Shown here one piece after another: positions 56,845-64,000 of a stretch of DNA of 64,000 bases. A program made the position numbers and the translations under genes. Source of the stretch: Niallia sp. XMNu-256. Its GTDB lineage: Bacteria > Bacillota > Bacilli > Bacillales > Cytobacillaceae. Every line of letters begins with the position of its first letter. The first letter of the stretch is position 1. The notes below the pieces were generated by a model. It saw only the letters and a program-made list of their open reading frames with translations. It was not told the DNA's origin and did not search any database. Where the stretch lies: positions 288,501-352,500 of the forward strand of contig NZ_CP137636.1 of assembly GCF_036670015.1 (NCBI RefSeq). Direction: 5' to 3'.

Positions 56845-57123
56845 ATGCCAACAATAAGAGAAACAATGGAAAACAAGGATATCGCATTAATTGATATTTT
56901 GGATGTCATTCTTGATAAGGGTGTGGCACTTAAGGCAGATTTAGTGATTTCAATAGCAGGTGTTGACCTAGTTTATTTGGATTTAAGAATATTAATTGCT
57001 TCAGTTGAATCCCTGGTTCAAACTCAAGCGAAAGGCCGTAAAACCATATCTTCAGAAGAATTTGATATAGAGAGGGAGGCATTGATTGATGCAACCGGCC
57101 AACCAAACAAATGGAAAAATTAA
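56845..57123 (+). CDS. gvpS: Gas vesicle protein GvpS (GvpA family)
   Basis: 92 residues with the GvpA-like core IALIDILDVILDKGVALKAD, VISIAGVDLVYLDLRILIAS. Minor shell or tip protein. Its end overlaps the gvpK start by ~35 bases. Confidence 0.9.
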   Translation: MPTIRETMENKDIALIDILDVILDKGVALKADLVISIAGVDLVYLDLRILIASVESLVQTQAKGRKTISSEEFDIEREALIDATGQPNKWKN

Positions 57124-57373
57124 TTTGGATCCCGATAATGCAGAACATGGATTAGCACAGTTAGTCCTCACTGTCATTGAACTTCTCAGGCAAATTGTTG
57201 AAAGACATGCCATTAGACGAGTTGAAGGCGGAAATCTAACAGATGAGCAAATAGAAAACTTAGGTGAAGCATTAATGAATCTGGAAGAAAAAATGGAAGA
57301 GTTAAAAGAAATTTTTGGCCTTGATGATGAAGATTTGAATATTGACCTCGGCCCTTTAGGAAGCTTAATGTAA
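57089..57373 (+). CDS. gvpK: Gas vesicle protein GvpK
   Basis: 94 residues: INLDPDNAEHGLAQLVLTVI, ELLRQIVERHAIRRVEGGNL, a helical GEALMNLEEKMEELKEIFGL and the end DLGPLGSLM, all typical. GAGAGGGAGG lies 10 bases before the ATG; TTG one codon earlier is an alternative. Confidence 0.93.
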   Translation: MQPANQTNGKINLDPDNAEHGLAQLVLTVIELLRQIVERHAIRRVEGGNLTDEQIENLGEALMNLEEKMEELKEIFGLDDEDLNIDLGPLGSLM

Positions 57374-57397
57374 TCCAAACACAAGGAGGACTTGAAG

Positions 57398-57724
57398 ATG
57401 GTCGAGCATTCAATGCAGTCAAGCACGATTGTAGACGTGCTTGAAAAAATACTGGATAAAGGCGTCGTTATTGCTGGAGATATCTCTGTAGGAATTGCGG
57501 ATGTGGAATTGTTAACCATTAAAATACGTCTAATTGTCGCATCTATTGATAAGGCAAAGGAAATCGGAATGGATTGGTGGGAAACAGACCCTTATTTAAC
57601 ATCAAAAGCCACAGACCATACGGCAAAAGCGCTTGAAGAAGAAAACAGAAGGCTGCATGAAAGACTTGAAACTTTAGAGAAGAGTATTTCACAAAATGTT
57701 ATACATTCTGGAGACTTTGAATAA
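57398..57724 (+). CDS. gvpJ: Gas vesicle protein GvpJ (GvpA family)
   Basis: 108 residues. GvpA-like core TIVDVLEKILDKGVVIAGDI, SVGIADVELLTIKIRLIVAS, then a coiled-coil end EEENRRLHERLETLEKSI. Probably at the conical tips and nucleating assembly. ATG 57398 behind AAGGAGGACTTG; an in-frame TTG two codons earlier lies within the spacer. Confidence 0.92.
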   Translation: MVEHSMQSSTIVDVLEKILDKGVVIAGDISVGIADVELLTIKIRLIVASIDKAKEIGMDWWETDPYLTSKATDHTAKALEEENRRLHERLETLEKSISQNVIHSGDFE

Positions 57725-57739
57725 TAGGGGATAAGACCA

Positions 57740-58225
57740 ATGGAAAAAGCAGAACAAACAAAGAATATAAAAAATAAAAATAGCATGGACAACAGTGCGG
57801 TTAAACGTTTAATAGGAGGGGCATTGATAGGCGCCTCAGTTGGATATATAGCTACTCCCGAGAATGGGAAAAAAATTGTGGAAAGTATCAATCGAGATAA
57901 ATTATTAAGCACGAGGAATGGAATAAGTCAGGCCGTTAAAGAAAAATCAAAGAATGTTATGGACTCTATTAAAAAATCTGCTGGAAAGATATCTGATAAA
58001 AAAGAAGATGTGTCAATTGAAGGTTATTCAAATGAACAAGACTCGAAAGAAGAGACTGAAACAAGCATAAAATTTAATACTGTGAATGACATAGAAGAAG
58101 ACAATAAAGGGATAACCAACAATGAAAATGGAACGTTAAATGATCGTTTCAATCGCTTAGAAGAGATGCTAAGTAAACTAATTGAAGATGAAGCAAATGA
58201 AAAAACAAACATGAATAATAAATAA
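57740..58225 (+). CDS. gvpT: Gas vesicle protein GvpT
   Basis: 161 residues built like GvpP: polar N-terminus, glycine-zipper helix LIGGALIGASVGYIATPENG at about 24-43, basic amphipathic stretch, acidic disordered part, and a coiled coil NDRFNRLEEMLSKLIEDE. Short relative to the B. megaterium protein. A ~130-bp gap and then a much larger paralogue follow. Confidence 0.85.
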   Translation: MEKAEQTKNIKNKNSMDNSAVKRLIGGALIGASVGYIATPENGKKIVESINRDKLLSTRNGISQAVKEKSKNVMDSIKKSAGKISDKKEDVSIEGYSNEQDSKEETETSIKFNTVNDIEEDNKGITNNENGTLNDRFNRLEEMLSKLIEDEANEKTNMNNK

Positions 58226-58354
58226 TGACCTTTATTATTGTTTCTTTCTGAAGGTAAAAAGACAGGTTGAGTAATAAAAAAAGAGAGAAACTTTATTAAA
58301 GGATAGTAGAAATAAATACTAATAAATTCAATCGTTAAATAAGTGGAGGTTTTT

Positions 58355-60145
58355 ATGACAAATATACAATCTAGTGAAAATCAGACAGAGTTAATAAAAA
58401 ATGAATCTAAATTAAATACTAGCCCACTTAGACGTTCATTAGCAGGTGGGTTGATTGGAGCTGCTGCGGGATATTTGGCTACTCCTGAGACTGGCAAAAA
58501 GCTAAAAGAAATTAGTGGCGATAAATTAAAAAGTACAGGATCAGGTATAGGAAAAGTCTCAAAGAAGGCAGTAGAATCAATTAAACAATTTAATAAAGGA
58601 AACAGTGATTCTCAAGAGAAAGGTTCTAATGAACAGGAAGTTCCAGCAGACAAGGAAACAAGCTTATCAACTGATATTGGGAACAACCCTAAAAATCAGG
58701 AAAATAACTCAAATGAGGAAAACAACAATTTTTATGACCGATTAGACCGATTGGAAGAGATGCTAGAAAAACTTATTCAAGCAAAATATGGTGAAAGCCA
58801 GGTGAATGTTAAAAATGAGAGGACTAACGAAGGTTCCGGTAAACCTGAAAAGCAAAACTCAACATTAGATGAGTTAAAGAATGAGCAGAAAGGTTTACTA
58901 AATCAGGAGGGAAGTAAAGAATCTCAATCAAAAACAAAAGGCCAGGATGACGGAGAGGAATTACAGTCCTATTTACAAGGGCCGTTGAATAGTGAAGTGG
59001 AATCCTCGAAAACAATAGATCAAGAGAAAAGGAGTGAAACGTCCGCGTCTCAATTGAAAGATCAAGGAGAAACTGAAGTGTCGCCATCTCAAACGAAAGA
59101 TCATGAGGAAAGTGAAACGGGGCTATCTCAGCCGGAAGATCAAGAGGATAGTAAGATTAGCCAGTCTCAGCCAAAAGGTCAAGAGGACAGAAGGGAACAA
59201 TTCCAAACAGAAGACCAGGAAAATGGAAATGAAAAACAATCAGAACCCGTTGAAAGATCAACAAATAAAGAATACAAATCCTTAAAAAAGGAAAATAAAG
59301 ATTTACAGGATTGCTTAGGAAAAATTGAAGAACTGCTAATAAAAATGAGCCAAGAAAAGAATCAAAATCAAGATTTCGGTTCGAATTCTAATCAAAATGA
59401 TGATGAGTCAGCGGATATAAATAACTCAGTGCAGACTCAAGCTCAACAGATGAATGACCAGACAAAAGAAGATGAAGTCAAAAACAATTTGGAGAAACAA
59501 AATTCAGGACAAGATCTTGAGATGAGCCTGGAAGAAAGGGACGGGGACGATACGAAAGAAGACAATAATATTGAAGTAAGAAATGAATCGCAAAATCAAG
59601 ATAACAGCCAGGGGAATGAGGAAGAAACGGAAGACCAGGAAGAGGATCTAGAACGCGGTAATGATCCTGACACTGAGGAGATGGATAAAGGGAAAAATAA
59701 AGAGGCAGAAAACCAATCAAAAGATAAAGACCGTCGAATAGAGAACGACGGTACAAAAGAAAATAACGTGAAAAACAATCAGGAAAATAGTAATGAGACA
59801 AGAAATGAATCACAAAATCAAGATAACAGTCAGGAGAATAAGGAAGAAACAGAACAGGAAGAGGATATAGAAAGCACTAAGGATCCTGACACTGAGCAGA
59901 ATAAAGGGAAAAATAAAAGGGCAGAAAACCAATCAAAGGATAAAGACCGCGGAAAAGAGAACGATGGTTCAAATGAAAAGAACGAGAAAAACAATGAAGA
60001 AAATAGTAAGAAGAATACAAATGAAAAACAAGGAAAAGCAAATAGTCGTACTCCTGATAGAAAAGAGAAGGAGGGAAGTTTCAAAGTTCTCTCCGAGGAT
60101 GAAGACACCTATCTTCTTCTAGATGGATTAAGAAAGGAGAAATAA
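58355..60145 (+). CDS. Giant GvpT/GvpP-like protein with disordered repeat region
   Basis: 596 residues from ATG 58355 (GTGGAGG upstream). The first ~145 residues repeat the GvpT plan: glycine zipper SLAGGLIGAAAGYLATPETG, basic segment, and coiled coil YDRLDRLEEMLEKLIQAK. After that come about 400 Gln/Glu/Asn/Lys-rich, probably disordered residues with three repeat sets: (T/S)KDQxxxExSxSQ units near 205-270, a second coiled coil KENKDLQDCLGKIEELLIKM, and a tandem pair of ~75-residue blocks beginning NESQNQDNSQ and including GKNK-AENQSKDKDR. The end EDEDTYLLLDGLRKEK is ordered. It has no counterpart of this size in the B. megaterium locus as I know it. Confidence 0.82.
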   Translation: MTNIQSSENQTELIKNESKLNTSPLRRSLAGGLIGAAAGYLATPETGKKLKEISGDKLKSTGSGIGKVSKKAVESIKQFNKGNSDSQEKGSNEQEVPADKETSLSTDIGNNPKNQENNSNEENNNFYDRLDRLEEMLEKLIQAKYGESQVNVKNERTNEGSGKPEKQNSTLDELKNEQKGLLNQEGSKESQSKTKGQDDGEELQSYLQGPLNSEVESSKTIDQEKRSETSASQLKDQGETEVSPSQTKDHEESETGLSQPEDQEDSKISQSQPKGQEDRREQFQTEDQENGNEKQSEPVERSTNKEYKSLKKENKDLQDCLGKIEELLIKMSQEKNQNQDFGSNSNQNDDESADINNSVQTQAQQMNDQTKEDEVKNNLEKQNSGQDLEMSLEERDGDDTKEDNNIEVRNESQNQDNSQGNEEETEDQEEDLERGNDPDTEEMDKGKNKEAENQSKDKDRRIENDGTKENNVKNNQENSNETRNESQNQDNSQENKEETEQEEDIESTKDPDTEQNKGKNKRAENQSKDKDRGKENDGSNEKNEKNNEENSKKNTNEKQGKANSRTPDRKEKEGSFKVLSEDEDTYLLLDGLRKEK

Positions 60146-60146
60146 A

Positions 60147-60551
60147 ATGAGCAGTAGTTCCGGCAAGATGAAAGACAATATTCTGGAGTTTTTTGTGCAA
60201 GCGGCGAATAAACATAATTTCTCCCTAGATATTACATTAAACGTAAAGGGTGCCGTCATTACTGGAACAATGGTATCTGCTAAGGAGTATTTCAATACAA
60301 TAAGTAAAATATTAGAAGATGGGAATGAGATTGCACAAGCAGTAAGTGAACAGCTTGGAAAGGCTGGAGAAGAGGCTGAAGACAATATGGATTCTGAAGC
60401 TTATTTTATCCATATGAAAAACACCAAGGTTTATTGCGGAGACAGTAAACCTACTCCTTCAAAAGGAGAAATTCTCTGGAGAGGCAAATTAACGGAAGTG
60501 GATGGTTTCTTTCTAGGAAAAATATTTGAGAGCAGCGATAAAGAAACATAG
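60147..60551 (+). CDS. gvpU: Gas vesicle protein GvpU
   Basis: 134 residues: ILEFFVQAANKHNFSLDITL, VKGAVITGTMVSAKEYFNTI, YFIHMKNTKVYCGDSKPTP and GEILWRGKLTEVDGFFLGKI match GvpU, which in B. megaterium drives clustering of gas vesicles through phase separation. AGAAAGGAG before the ATG, overlapping the previous stop region. Last gene of the locus. Confidence 0.92.
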   Translation: MSSSSGKMKDNILEFFVQAANKHNFSLDITLNVKGAVITGTMVSAKEYFNTISKILEDGNEIAQAVSEQLGKAGEEAEDNMDSEAYFIHMKNTKVYCGDSKPTPSKGEILWRGKLTEVDGFFLGKIFESSDKET

Positions 60552-60565
60552 ATTGCTAGTTTTAG

Positions 60566-60612
60566 AAAAGGGGGCAATTGTCAGTGTAGTCTAGGTGATT
60601 GCCCCCTTTATG
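60566..60612 (+). terminator. Terminator after gvpU, first
   Basis: AAAGGGGGCAAT/ATTGCCCCCTTT, 12-bp stem with 19-base loop. Confidence 0.85.
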
Positions 60613-60637
60613 TACACAGGTTAGAATTTATAGAAGT

Positions 60638-60684
60638 AAAGGCCTTCCATCAGTTCGTGAACTGATGGAAGGCCTTTACTTTTA
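60638..60684. terminator. Second terminator between gvpU and the M20 gene
   Basis: AAAGGCCTTCCATCAGTT / AACTGATGGAAGGCCTTT, 18-bp perfect stem with loop CGTG, followed by ACTTTTAG. May act for both strands. Confidence 0.88.
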
Positions 60685-60814
60685 GAGATATTAGTGTTTA
60701 CTTATAAATAGAATTGGACTCGTAAATTATTTTAATAAATAATTTATAGAACTATAATTAAATGCCTGAGCCTTTTCTAAACCGTTCAAGAATATAATCA
60801 ACGGGAGTTTTTGG

Positions 60815-61888
60815 TTAACTATCCAAAGACAAGATAAAATCCACTAGCACTTCCTGATACTCTCTGACCGAATCGATAGAAACCATCTCATTCTCCCCAT
60901 GCCAGTCGCTGCCAACAGGGCCAAATTCTACGGCTGAACCTCCGTACTTGGTGAAAAATTGTCCATCGCTGGAACCATGCTGACCGAATATGGTTGCTTC
61001 TTCGAGCTGAGTAATTCGTTTAATTGATTTGGCCAATGTTTCTACATAAGGATTGTCTGCCCTTGTTTTGACCGGATTATTGCAAATATGGGTGGTTACC
61101 GTACTGTCTGTGAGTGCCTGAATTTGATGAACGATATCCTTTGGAGACTGGTCTGGCAGATATCTGATATCCAGGGATATTTCACATAAATCGGGTACCT
61201 TATTATAGATGGTTCCCCCTTGGATCTTCGCGAGATTAATAGAAGGACGAGTAAACATAGGGGAGCCTTCTTTTGCAAAAGGCAGCTCTAGAATTTCTTC
61301 ATAGAGATGAATCGCTTTTGTTATTGCATTTGTGCCTTCCCATGGACGACTTCCATGGGCAGGTTTCCCCTGGACAGTAATATCAAGCTGAAGCACGCCC
61401 TTAGATTGAATGGCGATCCCCATATTTGTAGGTTCACCACAAATAATAAAATCTCCTAAATAGCCTTTTTCTGTTAAATATTTGGTCCCATTAATGCCGC
61501 CGGTCTCCTCGTCTGGAACGATCTGTATCATAACCCTAGATGTTAATTCCTTGTCTTTTAATTGTGCCGCTGCCATCATGAAGGCAGCCACCCCTGCTTT
61601 CATATCTGCTGACCCTCGGCCATACAGTTTTCCATCTTGGATATGGGGTTGGAATTGTTTTTTCTCAGCTTCAATGACATCGATATGTCCGTTTAAGACA
61701 ATCGTATGATCCCCTTGACCTATTTCACAAACGAGCATGTGAAACCCGTTATTTTCTAATTTTTTTACGGGGAGACCTTGGTCTATTAACCATTGTTCAC
61801 AAAAGGCAATCGCTTCATTTGCACCTTCTTTTGTAGAGCTGTCGATTTTTATTAATGCTTCTAATAGGGGGATTAGATGATTGTTCAT
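60815..61888 (-). CDS. M20 family amidohydrolase (ArgE/DapE-like)
   Basis: 357 residues. Di-zinc motifs: LNGHIDVIEAEK with ligand His and Asp, YGRGSADMKAGVAAFM with bridging Asp, PDEETGGINGTKYL with catalytic Glu-Glu, ICGEPTNMGIAI, and the last ligand His in GSDWHGENEMVSID. A dimerisation insert PAHGSRPWEGTNAI is present. The family removes acyl groups from amino acids (N-acetylornithine, succinyl-DAP and similar). The ATG follows GAGGAGGG. 61 bases behind an ATP-grasp gene, so probably one operon; substrate unknown. Confidence 0.88.
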   Translation of the reverse strand: MNNHLIPLLEALIKIDSSTKEGANEAIAFCEQWLIDQGLPVKKLENNGFHMLVCEIGQGDHTIVLNGHIDVIEAEKKQFQPHIQDGKLYGRGSADMKAGVAAFMMAAAQLKDKELTSRVMIQIVPDEETGGINGTKYLTEKGYLGDFIICGEPTNMGIAIQSKGVLQLDITVQGKPAHGSRPWEGTNAITKAIHLYEEILELPFAKEGSPMFTRPSINLAKIQGGTIYNKVPDLCEISLDIRYLPDQSPKDIVHQIQALTDSTVTTHICNNPVKTRADNPYVETLAKSIKRITQLEEATIFGQHGSSDGQFFTKYGGSAVEFGPVGSDWHGENEMVSIDSVREYQEVLVDFILSLDS

Positions 61889-61949
61889 ATTTTATCCCTC
61901 CTCTAATATTAAAAAAATTAAATAAACATTTTTACCTTCAATGTTGCTC

Positions 61950-62993
61950 TTAAAATGCTTGCATTACCTGCTGATTGTTTATCGGAACAACCGTGTCATG
62001 TCTAGCTAGCTCGATATCTGGTTTTTGACGAAGCCATTCCTCTTGTACTTGTTTACCTGCAGTTAGGGCAATAATGGCCGCTGGAATATTCGCTCCTGCT
62101 GCATGGGTAAAGGCATAACCGCCGCCAAAGCGGGGATTAATGTCAATAACATAATAATCGGTACCATTGAAATAGACATCAGCGTTCATATAACCTGCAT
62201 GACCAAAGCTGTTACCTAATTGCCGCCCGATTTCTGTTAATTCCGGACTATTTACAGTAATACACCGATCGATATCTCCGCCTCTCATACCTAATTGTTT
62301 CCTAGCAAAAGAAGTAAGAAAGCGGCCGTTTAAATCATTAAACATATCCACACTAAATTTATCCCCTTCAACGACTTCCTGAATAATGACATTCTCTTCC
62401 GGTTCTCTAGATGTGGCGCCATCCAATGGACTTTCTTTAATCTTTCGAATGGCTTGCTCATAGGCAAATTCCATATCCTCTAAGTTATCGATAATTTCAA
62501 CAGCTATAGAGGCTGAACCATTACGGGGCTTCACGATTAATGGAAAGGATACTTCTTGTTTTTCCAATGCCTTCTTCGCATCTTCAACATTAAGGTAGGA
62601 TAGTGGTGTCTTAATGCCAAGCGGGTCAAGTAGCTCTCGGTATTTTGCCTTGTCCCGTACCTTATTGACAATAGTTGAATCTGGCGCAAATACAGATACG
62701 CCTAATTTTTCCAGTTCTTCTTTATGTGCGGAGATACTGGGCACTTCCCAATCATTTAATGGGACTAGACAGTTCACATGATGTTTCTTGCAAATTTCCA
62801 ATATTGATTCCATATAATTTGAATCCGTTTGATGGGGAATGACATAGTTTTCATCCCCAGCCTGAAGCGAGGGGGCATTATGTTCAGGATCAGTAGCAAT
62901 TACCTTCCCGTCAATACCAGCATTTTTCAAAGCATCCTGAAAAAATCCTACAAAGTCTATTCTTCTTGCGGTTGATGTTAATAAGATGTTCAA
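61950..62993 (-). CDS. ATP-grasp ligase (CarB/PylC-like)
   Basis: 347 residues. N-terminal Rossmann-like part NILLTSTARRIDFVGFFQDA, central ATP-grasp domain with FPLIVKPRNGSASIAVEII and a GGDIDRCITVNS block, and metal-binding YVIDINPRFGGGYAFTHAAG with NPRFGGG signature. Such enzymes join a carboxylate to an amine using ATP. I prefer the TTG at 62993, since GAGGAG is then 9 bases away and the N-terminus is the usual NILLTS; the ATG at 63002 touches the site. Followed by the M20 amidohydrolase gene. Confidence 0.85.
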   Translation of the reverse strand: MNILLTSTARRIDFVGFFQDALKNAGIDGKVIATDPEHNAPSLQAGDENYVIPHQTDSNYMESILEICKKHHVNCLVPLNDWEVPSISAHKEELEKLGVSVFAPDSTIVNKVRDKAKYRELLDPLGIKTPLSYLNVEDAKKALEKQEVSFPLIVKPRNGSASIAVEIIDNLEDMEFAYEQAIRKIKESPLDGATSREPEENVIIQEVVEGDKFSVDMFNDLNGRFLTSFARKQLGMRGGDIDRCITVNSPELTEIGRQLGNSFGHAGYMNADVYFNGTDYYVIDINPRFGGGYAFTHAAGANIPAAIIALTAGKQVQEEWLRQKPDIELARHDTVVPINNQQVMQAF

Positions 62994-63106
62994 TAGATTC
63001 ATCTCCTCGTTGTTTAAATCAGTAAAGATAATAGTAATTACCCTCCATTTTTAAACGATAAACTTTTGCAAGAGGCAAACCTGTTAGTAGATTATCTGCT
63101 TTATCT

Positions 63107-63300
63107 ACTTAACGGGGTCCCCCACGTCAAGATTCTAAGTAATAGAAAAGAAGATAGGGAGATAACCTGTCCGCAAACCCTGGAAAGTTGAATGTTGACT
63201 AAATACGTTTACTGCCACGTCTGCATGACTAGCATGTGGTGGACTAAAGCTTTTCATTGGTGGGGAATGAAATAAACCCCCATTGATGAATGGTTCACTT
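63107..63300 (+). repeat. Dispersed ~200-bp structured repeat, copy D
   Basis: Left end CTTAACGGGGTCCCCC, TCAAGATTCTAAGTAATAG, AGAAGATAGGGAG, GGAAAGTTGAATGTTGACTA, AATACG, and a right-end hairpin CATTGGTGGGG / CCCCCATTGATG ending GGTTCACTT. Alignable with copies A, B and C over the whole length. Confidence 0.8.
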
Positions 63301-63400
63301 TAAAGTGCTGGGTTTCTTAGCAGTATTTATGAAAACATTTTTTGTGTATGGGAGGGAGTACGCCGTTTCGTTAATAGAAAAAGTACATACAAACATCAGG

Positions 63401-63450
63401 AAAAACTAAGCGGCTTTAACCCTATGGAATATAGAGCTAAAGCCACTTAA
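63401..63450 (-). terminator. Terminator of the manganese catalase gene
   Basis: On the minus strand AAGTGGCTTTA and TAAAGCCGCTT pair, followed by AGTTTTTCC. Confidence 0.7.
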
Positions 63451-63566
63451 GTTATTTAATATTTAAATTTGAGGAGACAGTTTCAATTACAACAGCATTC
63501 GTGGTTTTTATTGTTTACTATTTTACTGAGTAGGCCCTTTTAGCCAACGGCTTCTTGGGTAAATGA

Positions 63567-64000
63567 TTAAGGGCGAGAGTTTGACATCTCAGTTGGTAAA
63601 GTGTTGTGCAATTTTGGTGGAGCAGGGTTTAACTTAGGTTTAGCACCTTCTACAGTTGGTGTTGATTCATATTTATAATCACCTTGACCATCTAGTGCTT
63701 CACCATTAGCCCACCTTCCCTTGCTGCTCTCTTCTCCTTCAGAAAAGTTATAAAGAGTATAAGCGATATCTAGACGCTCCTTTTCACGAGGGAAGGTACT
63801 AGGTACAAGAAGGCCTTCTTTTTCTTCCAATTCAGCAATAGCTGCAGCCCATTGATTTTGATGATAGGAGTCACGGGCAATCAGTACCGATAGCAAATCT
63901 TTGACGCCTCTGTCATCAGCCATTTCATAAATACGAACAGCTTGTAGGCGACCTTGGGATTCAGCATTTAAGTTCGCACGAAAATCAGCTAATAAATTTC
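63567..64000 (-). CDS. Manganese catalase, C-terminal part (runs off the window)
   Basis: About 144 residues are in view; the frame is open to the window edge. RANLNAESQGRLQAVRIYEM with ADDRGVKDLLSVLIARDSYH contains the E-x(n)-E..H metal-ligand region of the di-manganese four-helix bundle (Glu and His ligands), and GRWANGEALDGQGDYKYEST is the typical C-terminal arm, ending in a Pro-rich tail. Removes hydrogen peroxide; in Bacillus often spore-coat or stress associated. The 5' end and promoter lie outside. Confidence 0.92.
   Translation of the reverse strand, partial: NLLADFRANLNAESQGRLQAVRIYEMADDRGVKDLLSVLIARDSYHQNQWAAAIAELEEKEGLLVPSTFPREKERLDIAYTLYNFSEGEESSKGRWANGEALDGQGDYKYESTPTVEGAKPKLNPAPPKLHNTLPTEMSNSRP

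Larger units (their letters stand above)
63003..63566. other. Intergenic region with structured repeat copy D and terminator
   Basis: 564 bp without a gene. Holds copy D of the dispersed repeat (63107-63300) and the terminator of the catalase gene near 63401-63450. Confidence 0.6.

Overview
The window is chromosome of a low-GC, endospore-forming member of the Bacillaceae. The reasons are the Bacillus-type gene order ddl-murF-cshA-ydbS-ydbT-ydcA-acpS-ydcC-alr-ndoAI-ndoA, followed by tex, cmpA and the SprT-like gene, a tRNA cluster, the tsaE-tsaB-rimI-tsaD block, ydiF, moaC-rex, ydiK/ydiL and groES-groEL. Strong AGGAGG ribosome sites, many hairpin-plus-T-run terminators, a CIRCE operator and the cortex gene cmpA agree. 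The genus cannot be fixed from this window. The gas-vesicle cluster has the gene order known from Bacillus (Priestia) megaterium.

Layout. 1-3902: a cobalamin nucleotide-loop and salvage operon (cobQ remnant, cobS, cobC, cobU-like, pduO-type adenosyltransferase, cblT, cblS). 3899-6194: a structured repeat, a histidine phosphatase whose 3' end runs into a 52-bp hairpin tandem array, and a NERD protein. 6592-22202: conserved housekeeping genes for cell wall, RNA helicase, acyl-carrier synthase, alanine racemase, the MazEF-type ndoAI-ndoA pair, Tex, CmpA and a SprT-like protein; a second, larger 52-bp hairpin array separates ndoA from tex. 22403-23366: eight tRNA genes with a structured intergenic element among them. 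23578-33000: a DUF4153 membrane protein, the t6A genes, a DnaA-box cluster, an ABC-F ATPase, moaC-rex and small membrane proteins. 33101-35169: CIRCE-controlled groES-groEL.

35170-46724 is an accessory region attached to the 3' end of groEL. Four near-copies of the last ~20 bp of groEL divide it into three segments, which suggests serial integration at one attachment site. Segment one holds an integrase remnant with candidate arm sites at both ends, an orphan glycine-betaine-type binding protein and many decaying genes (SDR, transposase, TetR, membrane protein, lipoprotein). Segment two carries a GloB-like hydrolase and an NCS1 permease. Segment three is an array of one intact and three decayed copies of a MerR-like/coiled-coil DNA-binding gene with a repeated TATCGC-N3-GCGATA palindrome.

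47363-50372: tRNA-Cys and gcvPA-gcvPB without gcvT. 50566-51458: small genes. 52066-60551: a complete gas-vesicle locus, gvpA-P-Q-B-R-N-F-G-L-S-K-J-T, then an extra 596-residue GvpT-like protein, then gvpU. gvpA has a frameshift in a G4 run, so GvpB is the probable shell protein; a sigma-B-like promoter lies upstream. 60815-64000: an M20 amidohydrolase and an ATP-grasp ligase on the minus strand, a fourth copy of the dispersed structured repeat, and the C-terminal part of a manganese catalase at the window edge.
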